A stretch of DNA of 64,000 nt from Brevibacillus formosus (GTDB taxonomy: Bacteria; Bacillota; Bacilli; Brevibacillales; Brevibacillaceae). The translations under genes were made by a program, and so were the position numbers. The notes beneath the pieces are model-generated. The model was not told the origin of the DNA. It saw nothing but the letters and a program-made list of their open reading frames with translations, and ran no database searches. Positions within the stretch are counted from its first letter, which is position 1. Each line of letters begins with the position of its first letter. Location of the stretch: positions 124,001-188,000 of the forward strand of contig NZ_PXZL01000020.1 of the NCBI RefSeq assembly GCF_003013405.1, in the 5' to 3' direction. This document shows, one piece after another, positions 56,714 to 64,000 of the stretch.

Positions 56714-56750
56714 AAAAAAACCGCTTCCTTAGGAAGAAGCGGTAGTTGAG
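56714..56750 (-). terminator. Terminator of the obg-PilZ-like unit
   Basis: Minus-strand hairpin CCGCTTCTTCCT...AGGAAGCGG followed by TTTTTTTT, after the stop of the PilZ-like gene. It also insulates the yjlC-ndh promoter region. Confidence 0.85.
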
Positions 56751-57391
56751 AGCTTTTTATAGTAATCTTTGATGATTTCATGGTGCTTTTCATTGATATC
56801 CGTAAAGATTAATTCAATGATTGTTTGCTTGTCTTGGAACGTTTTTTCCACGATTTTCGCCATCATGACGATCTCCTGCGCTTGCTTCGGTATCTTGAAA
56901 GACAAATGGAGAAAATCGCCCTTTGACACATATCCGTCCGTTCCCAAAACAAGACGGGTAGGAGAGAATTTCAGCAACACTGCCTCTCCTTTTTCTTCGA
57001 TCGGTCTAGCTCCCATCACCTTGTAAGGGACAGAAATACCGAGATCTGGGGAGATGGGATCCTGCTTGCGCTGTGTAATTTCTACCCCTACACTAATCGG
57101 AATCATCCCTAAAAGCTTGATCGGCCAAATTGTTTGCTCTGAAACTACTTCCAAATCAATGGTGTTCACTGCCGCATCTGTTTCCCAACGAATGCGTACG
57201 GTTGATCCGAGAAGCTCTGCTTTCGTTTCAGGCTTCATCTCATAGGAAACTACGAGATAATTGGTCTTTGCATGTTCAACCAAAACTTGGACAGGTGTCT
57301 TCACCTGCTTGGAGATGATTAGCGGTAGCGCCGCACCGCGTTGGAGTCGTTTATCCCCCAAAAATGGGTTCAGTGATGGGATATCAATCAT
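56729..57391 (-). CDS. PilZ-like domain protein
   Basis: A 220-residue protein whose N-terminal 100 residues look like a YcgR/YpfA N-terminal barrel (LIISKQVKTPVQVLVEHAKT; MKPETKAELLGSTVRIRWE) and whose C-terminal half resembles PilZ (VPYKVMGARPIEEKG, LKFSPTRLVLGTDGYVSKGD). The usual c-di-GMP residues RxxxR and D/NxSxxG are not obvious, so ligand binding is uncertain. ATG 57391 follows GGAG; a GTG at 57403 overlaps the obg stop. It is the last gene of the obg unit. Confidence 0.6.
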   Translation of the reverse strand: MIDIPSLNPFLGDKRLQRGAALPLIISKQVKTPVQVLVEHAKTNYLVVSYEMKPETKAELLGSTVRIRWETDAAVNTIDLEVVSEQTIWPIKLLGMIPISVGVEITQRKQDPISPDLGISVPYKVMGARPIEEKGEAVLLKFSPTRLVLGTDGYVSKGDFLHLSFKIPKQAQEIVMMAKIVEKTFQDKQTIIELIFTDINEKHHEIIKDYYKKLSTTASS

Positions 57392-57399
57392 GTTTTTTG

Positions 57400-58677
57400 T
57401 CACTCCACAAAGTCAAACTCTAATTTGCCGATCCGAACGGTATCCCCGTCTTTTGCTCCCAACTTTCGCAGAGCATCATCTACACCCATGCTGCGCATTT
57501 GTCTTGCAAAACGCTGGGCTGCATCATAGCTGTTCAGATTCGTCATTCGTACGAGCTTCTCGATCTTCTCACCGCTGACGACAAACACTTCGTTGTCACG
57601 CGTAATTTCGAATGCCTCTGGTTCTTTTTCTGCTCGGAACACTACGCGCTCTTCCACTTCCGCAACTTCCTCGACAGCAGGCTTGTCCGGAATCGTCGCC
57701 AAGGTATCCCCGATCGCATACATCAGCTCTTGTACGCCTTGACGAGTTGCAGCAGAGATCTCGTACACCTTCACACCTGGAGCCTTTTCCTTGAAAATAC
57801 GCAGGTTTTCCTCTGCTCCTGGCAATTCCATTTTGTTCGCTACTACAATTTGCGGACGATCTTCGAGCTTCAGGTTATACATAGTCAGCTCTCTGTTGAT
57901 CTGCAAATAATCCTCGTACGGATCGCGCCCATCTACCGCCGCCATGTCAATCACATGGACGATCAAGCGTGTACGCTCTACGTGGCGCAGGAATTGGTGA
58001 CCAAGACCAACACCTTCATGCGCGCCTTCAATCAATCCTGGCAAGTCAGCCATTACGAAGCTCTGCTCGCCCAAGTCCACAACACCCAGATTCGGTGTCA
58101 ACGTCGTAAAGTGGTACGCCGCAATTTTTGGCTTCGCCGCTGTTACACTGGACAGCAACGTTGATTTTCCTACACTCGGATAACCAACCAAGCCCACATC
58201 TGCAATCAGCTTGAGCTCCATGACAATGTAACGCTCTTGACCTGGCTCACCGTTCTCCGAGATGTGTGGGGCTGGATTCGAAGAGTTGGCAAAACGAATA
58301 TTGCCTCGTCCACCACGTCCGCCTTTTGCGATCACTGCACGTTGTCCCTGCTCCACGAGATCGGCAATCACTTCTTTGGTATCATCATCAATGACAGTTG
58401 TTCCCGGCGGCACGCGCACGATCATATCTTCCGCGCCTGCTCCGTGCTGAGATTTGTTGCGGCCATGCTCTCCGCGAGGTGCTTTGAAATGTCGTTGATA
58501 ACGGAAATCTACCAGTGTACGCAGACCTTCATCCACGACAAACACGACATCTCCGCCTTGACCACCATCTCCACCCGCTGGACCACCTAGCGGTACGTAC
58601 TTCTCCCGGCGAAAGGAGACGGCTCCGTTACCACCGTCCCCGCCTTTTACATATACTTTTACCTGATCGACAAACAT
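57400..58677 (-). CDS. obg: GTPase Obg (CgtA)
   Basis: A 425-residue essential GTPase linked to 50S ribosome assembly, sporulation and stress. N-terminal glycine-rich Obg fold ([20 protein letters not shown]), G1 GYPSVGKST near 163, G3 [12 protein letters not shown] near 210, G4 NKMELPG near 280, and a C-terminal OCT domain of about 70 residues. Between spo0B and the PilZ-like gene; spo0B-obg is the B. subtilis order. Confidence 0.97.
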   Translation of the reverse strand: MFVDQVKVYVKGGDGGNGAVSFRREKYVPLGGPAGGDGGQGGDVVFVVDEGLRTLVDFRYQRHFKAPRGEHGRNKSQHGAGAEDMIVRVPPGTTVIDDDTKEVIADLVEQGQRAVIAKGGRGGRGNIRFANSSNPAPHISENGEPGQERYIVMELKLIADVGLVGYPSVGKSTLLSSVTAAKPKIAAYHFTTLTPNLGVVDLGEQSFVMADLPGLIEGAHEGVGLGHQFLRHVERTRLIVHVIDMAAVDGRDPYEDYLQINRELTMYNLKLEDRPQIVVANKMELPGAEENLRIFKEKAPGVKVYEISAATRQGVQELMYAIGDTLATIPDKPAVEEVAEVEERVVFRAEKEPEAFEITRDNEVFVVSGEKIEKLVRMTNLNSYDAAQRFARQMRSMGVDDALRKLGAKDGDTVRIGKLEFDFVE

Positions 58678-58690
58678 GGTGTCACCTCTT

Positions 58691-59275
58691 TCATTCCGCG
58701 AATGGGACCACCAATTTCAGGACCCATTCTTCTTCCGTATGTATCCACTCAGTGACCTCCACCGTACTCTGTTCGCTTTTACGTATCAGCTTTTCCAATT
58801 CTTCCATTCCGGATGCACGAAGTACACCGGCAAGGTCAAAACGAAAATGAACGCCACGGTCATCCATCTGCAAGCTTACTTGCATGCTGGCTGCTTCGTA
58901 CCCGCTCTGGTCTACATGATCGTTCACTGTGCATAATATCTCTGACACCAACTGAAACAAGTCTTGCTCGTTCAAAACTACTCGCGTGAGATCCACATGA
59001 TTGCACACGTCTACTTCTAAAAGCAATTCATTGTTCAGTGCGTTAAATGTCAAGAAGAAGACGGACAACAAGGAGCTATTCAATCGGGCAACCATCGATT
59101 CCTGCATCGCCATCTGTGCGATGCGTTTCAAATGTGCCTCTCCTTGTTCAGTACGGTTCAAATGCAAATAGCCGAGCAGAACCTGAACATGGTTCAACCA
59201 GTCATGCCGCTGCCTGTTCAGAACGGTCAGCAGTTGGTCTGTCTGATGCGTAAACAGCCTCCGCTCGTCCCCCAT
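58691..59275 (-). CDS. spo0B: Sporulation initiation phosphotransferase Spo0B
   Basis: A 194-residue protein (B. subtilis 192) of the phosphorelay KinA-Spo0F-Spo0B-Spo0A. The phosphorylated histidine should be H24 in [13 protein letters not shown], the hallmark motif; the rest is a helical hairpin then a degenerate histidine-kinase-like C-terminal domain. ATG 59275 follows GGGTGAATGTG; earlier in-frame codons are not supported. It lies between rpmA and obg, and its upstream region carries the repeated module shared with relA. Confidence 0.85.
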   Translation of the reverse strand: MGDERRLFTHQTDQLLTVLNRQRHDWLNHVQVLLGYLHLNRTEQGEAHLKRIAQMAMQESMVARLNSSLLSVFFLTFNALNNELLLEVDVCNHVDLTRVVLNEQDLFQLVSEILCTVNDHVDQSGYEAASMQVSLQMDDRGVHFRFDLAGVLRASGMEELEKLIRKSEQSTVEVTEWIHTEEEWVLKLVVPFAE

Positions 59276-59328
59276 CACATTCACCCAAGTCGATAAGAAT
59301 ATCTTTCCCATCTATTGTACCATAAAAA

Positions 59329-59408
59329 AACCTCTTTCGAGGCAAAATCATAGAAGAGCGACCGCGTTTTACTGGAAGTTTTTATGCGCTCCGGAATTTT
59401 TAAATTCC
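59329..59408. repeat. Repeated intergenic module upstream of spo0B
   Basis: On the minus strand: TTCCGGAGCGCAT, AAAACTTCC, GCGGTCGCTC, then GCCTCGAAAGAGG with a T-rich tail. The same blocks in the same order stand upstream of relA (25356-25482), with extra bases there. After it, TATGGTACAATAG looks like an extended -10 box for spo0B. Confidence 0.6.
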
Positions 59409-59435
59409 TGCTCGTTAAAAAAGAGCCGGACAAAA

Positions 59436-59467
59436 AGAAAACCCAGCTATATCGCTGGGTTTTTCTT
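59436..59467 (-). terminator. Terminator of the rplU-prp-rpmA operon
   Basis: Minus-strand hairpin AAACCCAGC...GCTGGGTTT followed by TCTTTTT, ten bases after the rpmA stop. Confidence 0.85.
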
Positions 59468-59476
59468 AACAAATAT

Positions 59477-59776
59477 TTACGCTTCGGAAGCAACTGGCTC
59501 GATCACAACTTGTTTGCGATCACGGCCCAGACGCTTGAAACGAACAACACCATCTGCAGTTGCAAACAGAGTGTCGTCTCCGCCTTTCATTACGTTCGCA
59601 CCTGGGTAAATCTTTGTTCCGCGTTGACGAACGAGAATGTTACCAGCAGTAACGAATTGCCCGTCGCCACGTTTCACGCCCAGACGTTTGGAAATGGAAT
59701 CGCGACCGTTCTTTGTGGAACCTACCCCTTTTTTCGATGCGAAAAACTGAAGGTCCAAGTTAAACAGCATGTTCAT
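59477..59776 (-). CDS. rpmA: Ribosomal protein L27, with cleavable N-terminal extension
   Basis: A 99-residue large-subunit protein near the peptidyl transferase centre. It has the Firmicutes leader [17 protein letters not shown]: the LQFFA motif is cut by Prp, leaving the mature N-terminus (ASKKGVGST). [19 protein letters not shown] and [13 protein letters not shown] are conserved. ATG 59776 follows GGGAGGTGTCTGAT; ATG 59770 is two codons later. Last gene of the operon. Confidence 0.97.
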   Translation of the reverse strand: MNMLFNLDLQFFASKKGVGSTKNGRDSISKRLGVKRGDGQFVTAGNILVRQRGTKIYPGANVMKGGDDTLFATADGVVRFKRLGRDRKQVVIEPVASEA

Positions 59777-59777
59777 A

Positions 59778-60128
59778 TCAGACACCTCCCTGCCATTTAC
59801 GATCATTTACTTTTACGTATTTACCGTAATTCGCCTCAACCGACAAAAGAGCAATTACCATGCTCTCTGCCAAAAGCTGTTGTTTCTCGCGTGCAGTCTC
59901 ATCATCCGAAGAAGAAAGACTCCACTTCAAGAACCCACCGCCTTCTTGTGCGACAGCGACATCAGGAGTGATGCCCGTCAAAGGTTGGATGGCGTTTAAT
60001 ATACCAAAGCTGATGCCTGATACAGCAGAACAAACGATGTCTGCCCCATAGGCACCCGCATTGGCATGTCCGGAAATACTAATTTCATGGATACCGTGCT
60101 GCGCACGGCTCACGATCACTTCAATCAT
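59778..60128 (-). CDS. prp: Ribosomal-processing cysteine protease Prp
   Basis: A 116-residue cysteine protease (YsxB) that removes the L27 leader. Catalytic H21 in SGHANAG and C33 in IVCSAVSG are both present with the typical GADIVCSA segment. Lies between rplU and rpmA, ending one base before the rpmA start, the standard order rplU-prp-rpmA. Confidence 0.95.
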   Translation of the reverse strand: MIEVIVSRAQHGIHEISISGHANAGAYGADIVCSAVSGISFGILNAIQPLTGITPDVAVAQEGGGFLKWSLSSSDDETAREKQQLLAESMVIALLSVEANYGKYVKVNDRKWQGGV

Positions 60129-60141
60129 AACAAGTCACCAA

Positions 60142-60453
60142 TTAAGCGTTGATCTTCTCGATCACAACTTTGGTGAATGGTTGACGGTGACCTTGCTTGC
60201 GACGGTAGTTTTTCTTGGCTTTGTATTTGTACACGATAATTTTTGCAGCTTTACCGTGTTTTTCTACTTTACCAGTTACCGTTGCACCAGCTACTGTAGG
60301 AGCTCCTGCAGTAACTTTGCCGTCTTTGCTTACGAAGAGAACTTTGTCAAAAGTAACAACGTCTCCTTCGTTGCCAGCCAATTTCTCGATGAAGAGAACT
60401 GCTCCCTCTTCAACTTTGTATTGCTTTCCACCGGTTTCGATAATTGCGTACAC
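60142..60453 (-). CDS. rplU: Ribosomal protein L21
   Basis: A 103-residue large-subunit protein: [16 protein letters not shown] opening, [12 protein letters not shown], and the basic C-terminal [22 protein letters not shown] 60453 follows AGGAGGTGCACACA. First gene of the rplU-prp-rpmA operon, which has a structured leader upstream. Confidence 0.97.
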   Translation of the reverse strand: MYAIIETGGKQYKVEEGAVLFIEKLAGNEGDVVTFDKVLFVSKDGKVTAGAPTVAGATVTGKVEKHGKAAKIIVYKYKAKKNYRRKQGHRQPFTKVVIEKINA

Positions 60454-60469
60454 TGTGTGCACCTCCTAT

Positions 60470-60588
60470 ACTCAGACTCGCCTTTACAGGTGCGTCGACG
60501 AGCGACGGCTTATGTACCTGATTCGTGCGGTTACAGTATGCACGAGGCATATCTGCATGACAACCATTAGGTTATCATAGATATAATA
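60470..60588 (-). promoter_or_regulatory. Probable L21 leader (rplU autoregulatory element)
   Basis: The 110 bases upstream of rplU hold stem-forming segments on the minus strand: CAGGTACATAAGCCGTCG...CGACGCACCTG, GCCTCGTGCATAC...GCACGA, and an AGGAGG at its end. Position and size match the L21 leader family of Bacilli, but I did not verify the fold. It overlaps the space where the operon promoter must lie. Confidence 0.5.
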
Positions 60589-60599
60589 GCCCAGTCAAG

Positions 60600-62084
60600 T
60601 TATTTCGATTGTAAACGCTGTGCCTCTGCCCGATTTCCGACGTATCCAATTCGATACTCGTCTGGGCTCATAGAAGGGACAAGCCGCATATAGACATGGA
60701 CAGGCCATGTAATTGCTTCTGCCCTTTCCCACTCTTCTATCGTGTCCAGCAATCTTGGCGGCATGTCCACGAGAACAGCCTCCGCCTCTTGGCTCTTAGC
60801 CAATGCGAGGACTTCGGCGTACAAACGCCGGAACAGCTCGTCTACTCGCCAAACTCTCCCTCGACCCTTGCATGCCTCACACGGCTCCGTCAACCGCTCC
60901 ATCAGGCTCGCACGAACTCTTTTTCGCGTCATCTCGACTAATCCGAGCGAAGTCATTCCGAGAACAGTCGAAGGCACAGGGTCCTTCGCCAGCTCTTGTT
61001 TCAATCGCGTGATCACTCGCTCCTTATTGCTCTCTTCTTTCATGTCGATGAAATCAATGATCACGATGCCGCCGATGTCTCGCAACCGCAGATGCCGGGC
61101 AATTTCAGCTACCGCCTCCAGATTGGTCGCCGTCACTGCCTGCTCCCGCTGTTGCCCTCCCCCACCAGTGAATGAGCCGGTGTTTACATCGATGACCGTC
61201 ATCGCTTCCGTCCTGTCGATGACCAAGGACCCTCCACTCTTAAGCGGCACTTGTCGATCACGAGCACGAATCAACTCCGCCTCGACACCCACGTAGTCAA
61301 AGAGCGGTTGTTTCCCCTGATACCAGCGAAGCTTCTCTTGTACTTCCGGAGCAAAAGCTGCCAACGCCGCTTTTACCTGCTGATGAATCGCCGCACCTTC
61401 TACCAACAACTCATCCATTCCGTTCGCCAAGCCATCTCGGAGCGCTACCTCGATCAAGTCTGCATCCTGAAAAATCCGCCCGGTCGAGCGCAGTCCCTCC
61501 GCTGTTCGCAGCATGTCCTGCCAACGATTGCGCAAATAGGTCAGTTCACTAATGAGTGTCTGCTCCTCCGCTTCCGCTGCTTCCGTGCGCAGAATACAGC
61601 CCTCCCCTTGCTCTACTGTCGAAGAGATCACCTGTTGCAGTCGTTTCCTTTTGGCATCGTCGGATATTTTCCGCGAAAGCGATATGCTTGATTCAGTCGG
61701 AAGGTACACCAGGTAACGCCCCTGCAAGCTGATCCGCATCGTGATTTTTGGCGCCTTCATTTCCATCGCCTCTTTACTCACTTGAACCAATACCTTTTGC
61801 CCTACGTGAACGCGTTCCGCAATACTTGGTTTCGCTGCTCCACCCGAGTCCACACCAATAGTGTCATCTACGTACAAATAAGCATTTTGACCTGTACCAA
61901 TATCAACAAAGGCGGATTGGATACCAGGCTTCACATCTGCGATCCGTCCTTGATAAATGTCACCAACGCTCGCGTGTGCCCCCGCATCCTGTGTACGCCA
62001 TTCCTGCAATTTCCCGTTTTCCAAAAATGCGATGCGGATGCTGCCACCTTGTGCACTGATCGCTACTTGCTTCACTGCCTTCAC
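60600..62084 (-). CDS. rng: Ribonuclease E/G family protein
   Basis: A 494-residue endoribonuclease. S1 domain near 35-130 (GDIYQGRIADVKPGIQSAFVDIG), catalytic DNase I-like core with the magnesium aspartates in VIDVNTGSF near 300 and IVIIDFIDM near 343, and a zinc link CEACKGRGRVW near 405. It is RNase G-length, without the RNase E scaffold tail. B. subtilis lacks this enzyme and uses RNase Y; here it lies between spoIVFB and rplU. ATG 62084 opens KAVKQVAISAQ. Confidence 0.94.
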   Translation of the reverse strand: MKAVKQVAISAQGGSIRIAFLENGKLQEWRTQDAGAHASVGDIYQGRIADVKPGIQSAFVDIGTGQNAYLYVDDTIGVDSGGAAKPSIAERVHVGQKVLVQVSKEAMEMKAPKITMRISLQGRYLVYLPTESSISLSRKISDDAKRKRLQQVISSTVEQGEGCILRTEAAEAEEQTLISELTYLRNRWQDMLRTAEGLRSTGRIFQDADLIEVALRDGLANGMDELLVEGAAIHQQVKAALAAFAPEVQEKLRWYQGKQPLFDYVGVEAELIRARDRQVPLKSGGSLVIDRTEAMTVIDVNTGSFTGGGGQQREQAVTATNLEAVAEIARHLRLRDIGGIVIIDFIDMKEESNKERVITRLKQELAKDPVPSTVLGMTSLGLVEMTRKRVRASLMERLTEPCEACKGRGRVWRVDELFRRLYAEVLALAKSQEAEAVLVDMPPRLLDTIEEWERAEAITWPVHVYMRLVPSMSPDEYRIGYVGNRAEAQRLQSK

Positions 62085-62182
62085 TCCTTATTCCCCGTGC
62101 AAACATTGCCCAAAAGAAGGATAACCGGGCTCATAGGAAGTAATCTAACATAGCTACCAAGTCAAGGTAAAGGAGAGAAACC

Positions 62183-62722
62183 ATGATTCATGCTGGTGAT
62201 CTTAAAATAAGAGCATTATCCCCCAACGATACCGCTCACCTAGTCAAATGGCTTTCTGACGAGCGCGTTTTGGCCTATTATGAAGGTCGCGATCGTCCAC
62301 ATGACGAGTCCCTCGTGCAGCAAAGCTTTTTTCCGGAAGAGGACGGTGAAACCCGCTGCCTGATTTTGTACACGGACAAACCAATTGGCTATGCCCAATT
62401 TTATCCACTCGATGCCCCGGAAAAACAATTGTATGGGTATGCAAAAGACGATGTTGTCTACGGCATGGACCAGTTCATCGGAGAGCCTGCTTACTGGAAT
62501 CGTGGAATCGGCACTCAGCTCGTTAAAGCCATCCTCCACTATCTCCACACGGAAAAACGTGTACAAAAAGTAGCGATTGACCCGCAAGCCTGGAATGAAC
62601 GAGCCCTCCGTTGCTACGAAAAATGTGGCTTTCGAAAAGTAAAAGAGCTTCCTCTGCACGAATGGCACGAAGGAAGCATGCGTGATTGCTGGCTGATGGA
62701 ATGGATCGCTCCTGCTGATTAA
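62183..62722 (+). CDS. GNAT acetyltransferase of the AAC(6') type
   Basis: A 179-residue GNAT protein. It closely resembles the AAC(6') domain of the bifunctional AAC(6')-APH(2'') enzyme: KWLSDERVLAYYEGRD near 24, VVYGMDQFIGEPAYWNRGIGTQ near 92 (partly quoted) with the acetyl-CoA loop NRGIGTQLV, and LPLHEWHEGSMRDCWLME at the end. ATG 62183 follows AAAGGAGAGAAACC. It is a lone plus-strand gene between rng and spoIVFB. Aminoglycoside acetylation is inferred from the resemblance, not shown; its natural substrate may differ. Confidence 0.8.
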   Translation: MIHAGDLKIRALSPNDTAHLVKWLSDERVLAYYEGRDRPHDESLVQQSFFPEEDGETRCLILYTDKPIGYAQFYPLDAPEKQLYGYAKDDVVYGMDQFIGEPAYWNRGIGTQLVKAILHYLHTEKRVQKVAIDPQAWNERALRCYEKCGFRKVKELPLHEWHEGSMRDCWLMEWIAPAD

Positions 62723-62732
62723 GGACCAAAGA

Positions 62733-63569
62733 CTATAGGAGCTTGCCCACTGCGGCATCGTGCTTTTGCTCAAACAAAAGGGCATGCAAAAGCTGTTCCT
62801 CTGCCAAGAGACCCGCCCCTTGCACGTAGAAGAGATGGGAGCATCCCCGCCGCAGCTTGTGCGAGACAGCTAGTACCGTTTCCTCGGGATGCACGCGTAT
62901 CGCTTGAACAGCAGCTTCTTCTCGCTGCCGGTCGTACTTTTCCACCAGGAAGCGAAAAAATTGATAAGGAAACCGTAAAAATGCCTGAATGTTCAACACC
63001 AATAAATAAATCCCGATAACTGCTATGTTGTACTTCAACTCCAAGCTGGACATCCCCACCATGATCCCTGCAAACAGCGTACTCCCTGTCATCGATATCA
63101 TCGTTGCCTGCCTATACGACATAAACCAGCATAGAACAGCCAACAAGATTCTCCCGCCATCCAACGGCCAGATTGGCAACAGGTTAAACAGTGCAATCGT
63201 CAAATTGCTTACCAAGAAAAAGCGGGCCCACTCTTCTGTCCATATCCCCATAAACCAAAACAAATACGAGGCAGCCATCATCACCATATTTAAGAAGGGC
63301 CCTGCGAGTGCCACGACAATCTCATCCATTGGATCTGTTGCGTACGAGTCTTCCATTGTCGCTACTCCGCCAAAGGGCAGAAGCTGCACTTCTTTTACGG
63401 ACCATCCGAGCTCACGCGCCATCGCTACATGCCCCAATTCATGGATTAGCACGATGACAAACAACGTAATGACCTCCAAAAAATGGCCTGTCACCACGGA
63501 CAAGCCAATCACCGCCCAAAATAGCAGATGAATGCGAAACCGAATGTCGAGCCAGCCTCCCCTACTCAA
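62733..63569 (-). CDS. spoIVFB: Sporulation site-2 protease SpoIVFB
   Basis: A 278-residue membrane metalloprotease (M50) that frees sigma-K from pro-sigma-K in the mother cell. Zinc motif HELGH at residues 43-47, third ligand in LLPIWPLDGGR near 133, about six helices, and a cytoplasmic CBS-like C-terminal part (VHPEETVLAVSHKL). TTG 63569 is the start and overlaps the spoIVFA stop by eight bases. BofC, its indirect regulator, is encoded in the same window. Confidence 0.93.
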   Translation of the reverse strand: MSRGGWLDIRFRIHLLFWAVIGLSVVTGHFLEVITLFVIVLIHELGHVAMARELGWSVKEVQLLPFGGVATMEDSYATDPMDEIVVALAGPFLNMVMMAASYLFWFMGIWTEEWARFFLVSNLTIALFNLLPIWPLDGGRILLAVLCWFMSYRQATMISMTGSTLFAGIMVGMSSLELKYNIAVIGIYLLVLNIQAFLRFPYQFFRFLVEKYDRQREEAAVQAIRVHPEETVLAVSHKLRRGCSHLFYVQGAGLLAEEQLLHALLFEQKHDAAVGKLL

Positions 63570-64000
63570 ACGGAATCACTTCCAGGGGATTGACAAATTG
63601 CTCATTCACTTTCGCCCCTACATACAGATGACGTGATGTCTGATCCATTACCCGAGCGGTTCCTATGACTTTACCAGGTGTAAGAACCTCGTCCTTCGTC
63701 ACCCCTATACTATCGAGATTGCCCAGCCATATTTCCCGCCCTTTGGTTAGACGAACAATCACTGTCGTCCCATAATCAGGCTTTTCACCGACAAAAGCAA
63801 CCCAGCCCGCTTCTCCGATCGTGATTTGATCGTTCATTCCTGTATTCAGGATCACATTTGCGCTCTCTGGATCATAGGATCTTACGATTTTCCAGCTACT
63901 GGGGAGCTTCCACACAGCACCTGCGTCCTTCGTTGTGCTCGTGGCTGGCACGGCAGGCGGATTGGTAGGTATCGAAGGAAGCATCGTCGGAATCGGACCA
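63562..64000 (-). CDS. spoIVFA: Stage IV sporulation protein FA, C-terminal part (5' end off the window)
   Basis: The frame is open from the right edge (GPIPTMLPSIPTNPPAVP...) to the stop at 63562, 145 codons. It contains an M23-like (degenerate LytM) domain: GEAGWVAFVGEKPDYGTTVIVRL, and GKVIGTARV...VNEQFVNPLEVIPFE. No HxH motif is seen, as expected for SpoIVFA, which holds SpoIVFB inactive together with BofA. Membrane and N-terminal regions are outside the window. Directly coupled to spoIVFB. Confidence 0.88.
   Translation of the reverse strand, partial: GPIPTMLPSIPTNPPAVPATSTTKDAGAVWKLPSSWKIVRSYDPESANVILNTGMNDQITIGEAGWVAFVGEKPDYGTTVIVRLTKGREIWLGNLDSIGVTKDEVLTPGKVIGTARVMDQTSRHLYVGAKVNEQFVNPLEVIPFE

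Overview
The window reads as one contiguous stretch of Gram-positive, endospore-forming chromosome. I place it in Bacillales, most likely Brevibacillus or a close relative in Paenibacillaceae. This is inference, from three things: gene order closely follows the Bacillus subtilis alaS to spoIVF region; sporulation genes are frequent (spoVB, bofC, safA, a cotS-like gene, spo0B, spoIVFB, spoIVFA); and some traits differ from Bacillus (secD and secF as separate genes, an RNase E/G gene beside rplU). No rRNA, tRNA, CRISPR array, prophage or transposase was seen. Most genes lie on the minus strand, so operons read from high to low coordinates.

Left part (1-13.8 kb): 3'-truncated alaS with its T-box leader and promoter, an AI-2E family transporter, a plus-strand TerC family gene behind a Mn2+ (yybP-ykoY) riboswitch, small genes around a PRC-barrel protein, recD2, a chemotaxis receptor, a cysteine desulfurase and cymR, then rarA and tcdA. 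A 6S RNA gene sits between tcdA and aspS.

Middle (13.8-31 kb): aspS and hisS behind a T-box; hemZ; a plus-strand cell-wall amidase with SH3b repeats; a DinB-like gene; dtd, relA, apt and recJ; secF and secD.

31-44.6 kb: comN, spoVB, a DUF421 protein, corA, a YrzE-like protein, yajC, tgt, queA, a SpoIID/LytB protein, a DUF2905 protein, ruvB, ruvA, ruvC, an unrecognised secreted protein and bofC.

44.6-64 kb: a secreted 5'-nucleotidase family enzyme; a cotS-like/safA pair; an amino-acid operon pheB-hom-thrC-thrB-pheA; yjlC-ndh with two Rex-like operators; obg with a PilZ-like gene; spo0B; the rplU-prp-rpmA ribosomal operon; rng; a plus-strand AAC(6')-like acetyltransferase; and spoIVFB with the C-terminal part of spoIVFA running off the right edge.

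The less ordinary signals are intergenic or small: a 166-bp MITE-like element, a conserved module upstream of both relA and spo0B, paired Rex boxes, two small hydrophilic proteins sharing a SERxxNHP motif, a 19-codon leader ORF before the DinB gene, and a SpoIID protein with an SH3-like insertion.
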